64,000 nt of DNA from Marinobacter orientalis (GTDB taxonomy: Bacteria; Pseudomonadota; Gammaproteobacteria; Pseudomonadales; Oleiphilaceae), in contig NZ_SRZX01000009.1 of assembly GCF_004792665.1 (NCBI RefSeq), positions 1-64,000 on the forward strand, in the 5' to 3' direction. Below the pieces are notes generated by a model. It had not been told where the DNA came from. It ran no database searches and saw nothing but the letters and a program-made list of their open reading frames with translations. Every line of letters starts with the position of its first letter. The first letter of the stretch is position 1. Both the position numbers and the translations under genes were made by a program. Positions 56,580 through 64,000 of this stretch are shown in pieces.

Positions 56580-57851
56580 ATGCTTCATTTTTTTTACTCC
56601 CTGTTTTTTCGCATCGCGCTGCCATTCGTGCTGCTGCGCCTGTGGTGGATCGGGCGCAGCAATCCGCAAGCCTCCGTGCGCTGGCAGGAGCGGCTGGGTT
56701 ATGTGGACGCTTCCGAGGAGCCGGTGATCTGGGTTCACGCGGTGTCTGTCGGGGAAACTATTGCCGCAGCGCCTCTGGTAAAGGCCTTGCTGCGCCGGAA
56801 CCCGGACATTCCGATACTGATGACGGCGATGACGCACACTGGCTCTGCCCGCGCCAGGGCCCTGTTTGGTGACCGGGTGCGCTATGCCTTTTCTCCCTAT
56901 GACACACCAGGTGCCGTGCGCCGCTTTGTGGACCGGGTTCGCCCTCGTGCGCTGGTAATCATGGAAACTGAGCTCTGGCCTAACATGATCGCTCTGAGTA
57001 AACAGCGCGATGTACCCATTTTCCTGATCAACGCGCGCCTTTCCGCACGCTCGGCGCGAGGTTATGAGCGGGTGGCTTCCCTGGTAAAGCCATTGCTTCG
57101 CAGCATCACGTGGATAGCAGCGCAGGCCGACGAAGATGCCAGTCGCTTCCTGCGCATTGGCGCACAGCCCGAGTCGGTATCGGTGACCGGTAGTATCAAG
57201 TTCGACGTGGAGCTATCAGACGAGACCCGCTCTGCGGCATCGGGGCTGAGACTGACGCTGGGCACAGACCGGCCCGTCTGGATCGCCGCCAGTACCCACG
57301 AAGGGGAAGACCGTCAGATTCTGGAAGCCCACCAGCAAATAATGGCCGAATTCCCGGACGCGTTACTGGTGATTGTGCCCCGTCATCCGGAACGGTTTGA
57401 TGATGTGGCCGGACTGGCGCGCTCCATGGGGCTGGCGGTGCTTCGCCGTTCCGCGGAGGACGATAGGAAGGCGAGCGGTAATCACCATTTTCAGGTCTAT
57501 GTGGGAGACACCATGGGTGAGTTGCTGATGCTTTATGGCGCCTGCGACATAGCCTTCGTGGGCGGATCGCTGATTGAACGCGGTGGCCATAATCCGCTGG
57601 AGCCAGCTGCCTGGGCTATGCCAGTGCTCTCTGGTCCGCATATTTTCAACTTTGAAACCATCTATAACCGGCTTGATGAAGGAGAGGGGCTCTACATAAC
57701 GGCTTCGTCAGAGGCATTGGCGACGTGTGTGGTACGTCTGATTGCCGACAAGGCCGCCGCAGAGAGAGCCGGCGACAATGCGCTGGCGGTGGTAAATGCC
57801 AACCGTGGGGCGTTGGAGAAAGTGGTGGATGGGATCGTTGAGCGCGTCTAG
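56580..57851 (+). CDS. waaA: 3-deoxy-D-manno-octulosonic acid transferase
   Basis: Transfers Kdo from CMP-Kdo to lipid IVA. 423 aa: one N-terminal membrane anchor (FFYSLFFRIALPFVLLRLWW), WVHAVSVGETIAAAPLVKAL with the catalytic Glu, VIMETELWPNMIALSKQRDV, and CMP-binding GGSLIERGGHNPLEPAAWAM. GGAG lies before ATG 56580. With KdkA in the same region, a single-Kdo (monofunctional) enzyme is likely but not provable here. Confidence 0.96.
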   Translation: MLHFFYSLFFRIALPFVLLRLWWIGRSNPQASVRWQERLGYVDASEEPVIWVHAVSVGETIAAAPLVKALLRRNPDIPILMTAMTHTGSARARALFGDRVRYAFSPYDTPGAVRRFVDRVRPRALVIMETELWPNMIALSKQRDVPIFLINARLSARSARGYERVASLVKPLLRSITWIAAQADEDASRFLRIGAQPESVSVTGSIKFDVELSDETRSAASGLRLTLGTDRPVWIAASTHEGEDRQILEAHQQIMAEFPDALLVIVPRHPERFDDVAGLARSMGLAVLRRSAEDDRKASGNHHFQVYVGDTMGELLMLYGACDIAFVGGSLIERGGHNPLEPAAWAMPVLSGPHIFNFETIYNRLDEGEGLYITASSEALATCVVRLIADKAAAERAGDNALAVVNANRGALEKVVDGIVERV

Positions 57852-57872
57852 GGCGGGCCCGTGAGCCCGCCC
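57851..57872. terminator. GC-rich hairpin between waaA and tolC
   Basis: GGGCGGGC (57851-57858) pairs with GCCCGCCC (57865-57872). It begins at the waaA stop codon and lies between convergent genes; there is no T run on either strand. Confidence 0.45.
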
Positions 57873-57886
57873 GTCATGCCTGCTTC

Positions 57887-59260
57887 TCATCGCATCGGGT
57901 TTTCAATGGTTTCTTCTTCCTCGGCCAGGGCTTCGATGCCGGGTGCTGAGGCGCTGAGCCAGTTGTTCAGTTGCAGCAGGTCCTGGGGGCTGAGAGTGCC
58001 GGCGGCCTGTTTCAGTCTCAGGGTATTGACCACGTAGTCGTAGCGGGCGTTGGCGAAGTCACGCAGGGCTACGTAGTAGTTACGTTCCGCATCCAGGACT
58101 TCCACAATATTGCGAGTGCCAACCTCGTACCCGGCGAGTGTCGCGTCCAGGGCGCTGCGGCGGGAGATAATCGTCTGCTCCAGGGCCGAGGCGGATTCGA
58201 TGTTGGTGTTCACCGTGCGGAACAGGCTGCGTGTATTGACCCTGACGTCGCGGCGAACCGTTGCCAGGAACTGGTCAGCAACATTGACCAGTGATCGCTG
58301 TTGGCGAACGCCGGCCTGGATTCCGCCACCCATGTAGAGTGGCACGCTCAATCTGATTCCGATACGGCCTTCCGTTGTCGTACCGTCGCGCTGGCGCAGA
58401 GTAGGATCCTCCAGGCCCTCAATATCCGTTTTGCCGTAGGAGGCGTTCAGATCCAGTGTTGGCAGGTGCTCGGATTTCGCGCTTTTCAGATTGGCTTCAC
58501 TGGTGTTCAGGTCGAACATCGCGGACTGAATCCGCCAGTTCTGATTCAGAGCGGTGTTTTCCCAGGCGGATGGGTCCATGGGCTGAGGGCGGGTCAGGGG
58601 GAAGCTTCTGCGCAGGTTGTCAAGCTCTTCGGTGTATTCACCGGTCAGTCGGGCCAGCTGTTCGCGGGCAATATCCAGTTCGCTTTCCGCAGCAATGCGC
58701 AGGCTCTTGCTGTCGTCGTAACTGGCGCGGGCCTCATAGACTTCGGTGATGGCAATCAGGCCGACATCGAAGCGTTCCTGGGCCTGTTCATACTGCCGCT
58801 GGATAGCTGCCTCCGTTGCCCGTGCGGTGGTAAGGGCATCGGCGGCACGCAAGACATTAAAGTAAGCCGTGGCGACATCGAGGATAAGTTGCTGCTGGGC
58901 CAGGTTGTATTCGGCGCGGGCGGATTCCGTCTGGAACTTGCTGGCGTCGTAGTTGAACCAGGTGGCGGCCCGGAACAGCGGCTGGGTCAGTTCCACGCCA
59001 AAGGCGTAGGTTTGATAGGCGCTGTCCTGGATGGGGCCATCCACATCGGTATGACTGGCATCGCCAAATGCGCCGATCTGGGGGAGCAGGTTGCTGCGGC
59101 TGACGTCACTGGCAGCCTGTTGTGCCTCGAAGCTGGCGAGGGCGGCAGCGATGCCGGAATCATAGGAGATTGCTTTCTCGTATGTCTCTACCAGATCCAT
59201 GGAAAGTGCAGGCTGGACTGCGAGCAGTCCAATCAGCCCGGAAAGCAGTCGTTTCTTCAT
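57887..59260 (-). CDS. tolC: Outer-membrane efflux channel TolC
   Basis: Outer-membrane/periplasmic tunnel for RND and ABC exporters. ATG at 59260 with AGGAG upstream gives 457 aa; signal peptide MKKRLLSGLIGLLAVQPALS. Two OEP repeats: DLVETYEKAISYDSGIAAAL and LRSAKSEHLPTLDLNASYG-type segments, long helical coiled coils, and EVLDAERNYYVALRDFANAR near the C-terminus. Acidic C-terminal tail. Order tolC / thiC / nudF matches pseudomonads. Confidence 0.95.
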   Translation of the reverse strand: MKKRLLSGLIGLLAVQPALSMDLVETYEKAISYDSGIAAALASFEAQQAASDVSRSNLLPQIGAFGDASHTDVDGPIQDSAYQTYAFGVELTQPLFRAATWFNYDASKFQTESARAEYNLAQQQLILDVATAYFNVLRAADALTTARATEAAIQRQYEQAQERFDVGLIAITEVYEARASYDDSKSLRIAAESELDIAREQLARLTGEYTEELDNLRRSFPLTRPQPMDPSAWENTALNQNWRIQSAMFDLNTSEANLKSAKSEHLPTLDLNASYGKTDIEGLEDPTLRQRDGTTTEGRIGIRLSVPLYMGGGIQAGVRQQRSLVNVADQFLATVRRDVRVNTRSLFRTVNTNIESASALEQTIISRRSALDATLAGYEVGTRNIVEVLDAERNYYVALRDFANARYDYVVNTLRLKQAAGTLSPQDLLQLNNWLSASAPGIEALAEEEETIENPMR

Positions 59261-59335
59261 GATGTCTCCTGTTAATGAATCACCCCAGCGAGATGGCATT
59301 ATGGACAATAAACTACTCCAGCTCTACACTTGCAT

Positions 59336-59358
59336 TTGACACAGAGTGTATGTGTCAA
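59336..59358. promoter_or_regulatory. Perfect palindrome at the thiC promoter
   Basis: TTGACACA (59336-59343), 7-nt spacer, TGTGTCAA (59351-59358). Its left arm includes TTGACA, a consensus -35; 17 nt later TGATAT (59359-59364) could be a weak -10 for thiC. The palindrome is the right size for a dimeric repressor or activator and lies between divergent tolC and thiC. Confidence 0.5.
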
Positions 59359-59377
59359 TGATATCGAATTCGCGTCT

Positions 59378-61438
<2,061 letters not shown>

Positions 61439-61527
61439 CCTTTTGTAAGATTGCTTGCTTCGGAGTGTGAGCGAGGGTGATGACCCTGGCTCAACCGGGC
61501 TTTGGCAATAATCCCCGGGTCAGGCGC

Positions 61528-61561
61528 GTAGGTCGGGTTAGGCGAAGCCGTAACCCGACAA
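61528..61561. repeat. REP-like palindrome, copy 3 (left half of an inverted pair)
   Basis: GTAGGTCGGGTTAGGCGAAG then CCGTAACCCGACAA; arms GTCGGGTTA / TAACCCGAC. The next copy, inverted, begins 22 nt later. Confidence 0.82.
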
Positions 61562-61583
61562 ATGGCGTCGATCGCTGACATGA

Positions 61584-61613
61584 TGTCGGATTACGCTTTG
61601 CTAATCCGACCTG
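61584..61613. repeat. REP-like palindrome, copy 4 (inverted)
   Basis: TGTCGGATTACGCTTTG then CTAATCCGACCTGC, the reverse complement form of copy 2 with one arm change. With copy 3 it makes a head-to-head pair like a REPIN. Confidence 0.82.
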
Positions 61614-61648
61614 CCGCCTGCCGTAATGGTAATAAATGTTCGGGGCCG

Positions 61649-61748
61649 CGGTTGGGACCTCTTCCCAAAACTGTGCGGAGCCAGGGATGGCGGAGCCCAA
61701 GCGCCCCATGGATGGGCTTGAGCGTGTTTTGGGAAGAGGTCCCCACCG
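61649..61748. repeat. About 100-nt palindromic element before nudF
   Basis: Outer arms of 23 nt (61649-61671 and 61726-61748) are complementary at 22 of 23 positions; the core includes GGACCTCTTCCCAAAAC and its complement. The 54-nt centre contains a second stem (AGCCCA / TGGGCT) and GGAGCC twice. No coding capacity. It looks like a non-autonomous mobile or repeat element and together with copies 3-4 fills the 410-nt gap between thiC and nudF. Confidence 0.7.
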
Positions 61749-61848
61749 TGGTCTTGCACCCACACCTGACGCCAAGAGGCTTGCACCCGGGCTAAAACAC
61801 CGGCTATCGTTCAGAATCGTTCTCAAAAAAACGGATCTGAAATCTGAA

Positions 61849-62466
61849 ATGACTGAACCATTCCAGTTTAAAGACAGCGACGTCAAAATCGAAAAGCGTG
61901 AAACCGTCTTCCAGGGCTTCTTCCGCATGGACAAGCTCTGGCTGACCCATCGGCGCTTTGACGGCAGGGAAATGCCCACGTTCACCCGCGAACTCTTCAT
62001 CCGCGGTGACTCCACCTGCGTATTACCTTACGACTCCGACCGCGACGAAGTTGTCCTTCTGGAGCAGTTTCGTCTCGGTGCCCTTGGCCGCGACCAGTCC
62101 CCATGGTTGCTGGAACTCGTGGCCGGTATGGATGAAGACGGCGAGTCGCCGGAAGAGGTGGCCCAGCGCGAAGGTCAGGAAGAAGCAGGCCTGACGTTCA
62201 AGCCGCTGGACAAGATCTGCGACTACCTGGCGTCTCCCGGCGGAAGCACGGAACTGATTCACCTCTATTGCGGTCGTATCAGCACCGAAGCCGCAGGTGG
62301 TCTGTATGGCGTGGAGCACGAGAATGAAGACATCCGTGCCCACGTATTCAGTGCAGACGAAGCCATCGCAATGGTTAATGATGGACGTATCAATAACGCT
62401 GCAGCGATTATCGCGCTGCAGTGGTTGCAGTTGAATCGCCCGCGGTTGCGGGAAGGTTGGAGCTGA
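61849..62466 (+). CDS. nudF: ADP-ribose pyrophosphatase (Nudix)
   Basis: Hydrolyses ADP-ribose to AMP and ribose 5-phosphate. ATG 61849 (MTEPFQFKDSDVKIEKRETV) gives 205 aa (E. coli 209); the upstream open frame runs into the palindromic element. The Nudix box GMDEDGE...REGQEEAGL spans about residues 93-115 and fits GX5EX7REUXEEXGU. The ribosome binding site is weak (CTGAAA). It is followed by yqiB after one base. Confidence 0.93.
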   Translation: MTEPFQFKDSDVKIEKRETVFQGFFRMDKLWLTHRRFDGREMPTFTRELFIRGDSTCVLPYDSDRDEVVLLEQFRLGALGRDQSPWLLELVAGMDEDGESPEEVAQREGQEEAGLTFKPLDKICDYLASPGGSTELIHLYCGRISTEAAGGLYGVEHENEDIRAHVFSADEAIAMVNDGRINNAAAIIALQWLQLNRPRLREGWS

Positions 62467-62467
62467 T

Positions 62468-62953
62468 ATGACAGAATGGGTTATGAAACCCCGGCGCTAT
62501 GTACCGGATTTACGACGTTTCGGTGCGCTGTGTGACGGCAATTACATGCGGCTTCACCGCTTGCGCAAGCTGGAGGCCAAGGGACAACCAGTCTGCGAGT
62601 TCGAGCTTCATCGTGAGGATCAGTACCTGGGTCGCGTGCGAATTGAGGTGCTGCAAACCACAAAATTTACCGAGACCCTGCTGCTGGAGCAGGTGCACAA
62701 CTCCGGACGCTGGCTGAACAATCCGCAACTGACTGTGCGGGTTTATCACGACGCCAACATGGCAGAGGTGATCAGCTGTTATCGCGACAGGCACATTGCC
62801 CCGGTGAATGATTACCCGAACAGGTTCATGCATCACCCGGATGAGAAAGTTCAGGTCAACAGCTTCCTGGCTGACTGGCTGGACTATTGCCTGCGATTTG
62901 GCCACCTGCCGATGGAGCACGCCGCCTGGTCGGCGGGGGAAGGCGTGGATTAA
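62468..62953 (+). CDS. yqiB: DUF1249 protein (YqiB family)
   Basis: 161 aa, function unknown. Conserved family segments RYVPDLRRFGALCDGNYMRL, LEVLQTTKFTETLLLEQ-like strand and QVNSFLADWLDYCLRFGHLP. It starts one base after nudF and precedes cpdA, the same order as in E. coli, so it is part of a nudF-yqiB-cpdA operon. Confidence 0.9.
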   Translation: MTEWVMKPRRYVPDLRRFGALCDGNYMRLHRLRKLEAKGQPVCEFELHREDQYLGRVRIEVLQTTKFTETLLLEQVHNSGRWLNNPQLTVRVYHDANMAEVISCYRDRHIAPVNDYPNRFMHHPDEKVQVNSFLADWLDYCLRFGHLPMEHAAWSAGEGVD

Positions 62954-63021
62954 GGTTGGATGGGTGCCAATTGCCCTGCCTCACTGGTGAGTGTCACCAA
63001 AACACAAGAAACGCGAGCGCC

Positions 63022-63828
63022 ATGACAGAGAACGACAGCCCGCATGCCCTTCGGGTGCTACAACTGACCGACCCGCACCTGATGGCCGATCCGGGCGCTG
63101 AACTGCTGGGCATCAATACCAGAGAAAGTCTGGATGCCGTCATCGCGCAGGTTCTTCATGATCGTGGCCAGCCAGATCTCATCCTCGTAACCGGGGATAT
63201 CGCCCAGGATGCTACCGAAGAAGCCTATCGGCTTTTTGGCAACAAGCTGGAGGCGTTTCATTGTCCCTCTGCCTGGATAGCCGGCAACCATGATGATTCT
63301 CCGTTGCTGGCCCTGATCGCCGCCGAAAGGAAGGCCGACCTGCGCCACGTTATTCAGGGTGGTTGGCAGTTTGTGTTGCTCGATACCTCGGTTCCCGGAA
63401 AGGTGTTTGGCCAGCTCGCGGATTCGGAACTGGCTTTCCTTGAGAAGACCCTCCGGGAAAATCCCGAAACACCGGCCCTGGTCGCACTTCATCACCATCC
63501 CGTTGAAATCGATACCGACTGGATGTCGCCTATCGGGCTGCGTAACCGCGATGCCTTCTGGCAGGTGGTTGACCGCTTTCCACAAGTCAGAATTGTCCTC
63601 TGGGGCCACATTCACCAGGATCTGGAACAGTCCCGCAAGGGCGTCTGTCTGCTCGCAACACCGTCTACCTGCATTCAGTTCACAGCCGGTTCGACGGAGT
63701 TTTCGGTGGAGGACAAGGCGCCCGGCTACCGCTGGTTTGAGCTGCTGCCCTCAGGAGAGTTCTTTACCGAAGTCAGCAGGGCGGAGGATTTCGTATTCGA
63801 CCTGGACAGTAACAGTTCCGGGTATTAG
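63022..63828 (+). CDS. cpdA: 3',5'-cyclic-AMP phosphodiesterase
   Basis: Class III cAMP phosphodiesterase lowering cAMP in the cytosol. ATG 63022 (MTENDSPHALRVLQLTDPHL) gives 268 aa; the open frame upstream overlaps yqiB. Metal ligands are visible in order: DPH (17-19), GDIAQD, GNHD, HHHPVE and GHIHQD. Confidence 0.93.
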   Translation: MTENDSPHALRVLQLTDPHLMADPGAELLGINTRESLDAVIAQVLHDRGQPDLILVTGDIAQDATEEAYRLFGNKLEAFHCPSAWIAGNHDDSPLLALIAAERKADLRHVIQGGWQFVLLDTSVPGKVFGQLADSELAFLEKTLRENPETPALVALHHHPVEIDTDWMSPIGLRNRDAFWQVVDRFPQVRIVLWGHIHQDLEQSRKGVCLLATPSTCIQFTAGSTEFSVEDKAPGYRWFELLPSGEFFTEVSRAEDFVFDLDSNSSGY

Positions 63829-63935
63829 CCGGACTCCAGTTCAAGGCCACCCTTGGCCAACTTCCCGGCAACCTGTTCGCGGTCGCCTCCTTCTTCGGTT
63901 AAAATGCTCGAAATTATCCATCGGGGAATCTGACC

Positions 63936-64000
63936 ATGAGCGAAACACCCGCAGATCTGAAATATATTGAGACCCACCAGTGGGTGCGTCTGGCTGACGA
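63936..64000 (+). CDS. gcvH: Glycine cleavage system H protein, 5' end only
   Basis: ATG 63936 after GGGGAAT starts MSETPADLKYIETHQWVRLA, matching the GcvH N-terminus (PAELKY..xHEW). Only 21 codons lie in the window; the lipoyl Lys region is outside. TAAAAT (63900-63905) may be its -10. Assignment rests on a short stretch. Confidence 0.75.
   Translation, partial: MSETPADLKYIETHQWVRLAD

Overview
The window reads as chromosomal DNA of a gammaproteobacterium of moderately high GC, most like Marinobacter or a Pseudomonas-type relative. The inference rests on protein sequence character and gene order: the full S10-spc-alpha ribosomal block after tuf, uvrA / MFS transporter / ssb, glnA / DUF4124 / ntrB-ntrC, and tolC / thiC / nudF / yqiB / cpdA. 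No database was consulted, so the genus is an inference.

Layout. 1-14.5 kb: the 3' end of tuf, a strong promoter, then rpsJ to rplQ with secY and rpoA, all on the + strand, closed by a terminator. 14.6-19.6 kb: uvrA (-) divergent from a YajR-like MFS transporter and ssb (+). 19.8-24.9 kb: nitrogen control on the - strand (glnA, a DUF4124 protein, ntrB, ntrC), with sigma-54 promoters and NtrC-type palindromes visible upstream of glnA and of ntrB. 25.4-35.4 kb: typA, a proline iminopeptidase, dtd, a porin with a Pho-box-like promoter, a CYTH triphosphatase, glnE (whose product adenylylates the glutamine synthetase made nearby) and ilvE. 35.4-57.9 kb: a mosaic lipopolysaccharide/surface-glycan region on both strands with glycosyltransferases, a FkbM methyltransferase, a YejM-like sulfatase-fold protein, a family-9 heptosyltransferase, Kdo kinase, a CDP-glycerol glycerophosphotransferase-like protein, an O-antigen-ligase/GT2 fusion, two lipid A acyltransferases, a YrbL-like protein, an SGNH-like protein with a Cys in place of Ser, an ELM1-family protein and Kdo transferase waaA. 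It also carries remnants of an acyltransferase gene and, probably, a sulfotransferase gene. 57.9-64 kb: tolC (-), a TPP riboswitch and thiC, then nudF-yqiB-cpdA and the start of gcvH.

The most striking observation is not a protein. The 72-nt gap between rpsJ and rplC (about 1162-1213) closely resembles 23S rRNA domain I around E. coli nt 291-343, the region reported as the primary binding site of ribosomal protein L4. L4 is the known autogenous repressor of S10 operons and is encoded just downstream as rplD. The canonical E. coli-style S10 leader is not apparent upstream of rpsJ (only about 60 nt of leader). I infer a candidate rRNA-mimic L4 autoregulatory element that has moved inside the operon.

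Other non-coding structure: a family of GTAGGTCGG...CCGAC palindromes (four copies, two forming a head-to-head REPIN-like pair), a roughly 100-nt palindromic element in front of nudF, a hairpin coincident with the alpha-operon promoter, a C10 tract in the leader of the MFS gene, and a perfect TTGACACA-N7-TGTGTCAA palindrome between tolC and thiC. I saw no tRNA, rRNA gene, CRISPR array, intact insertion sequence or replication origin.
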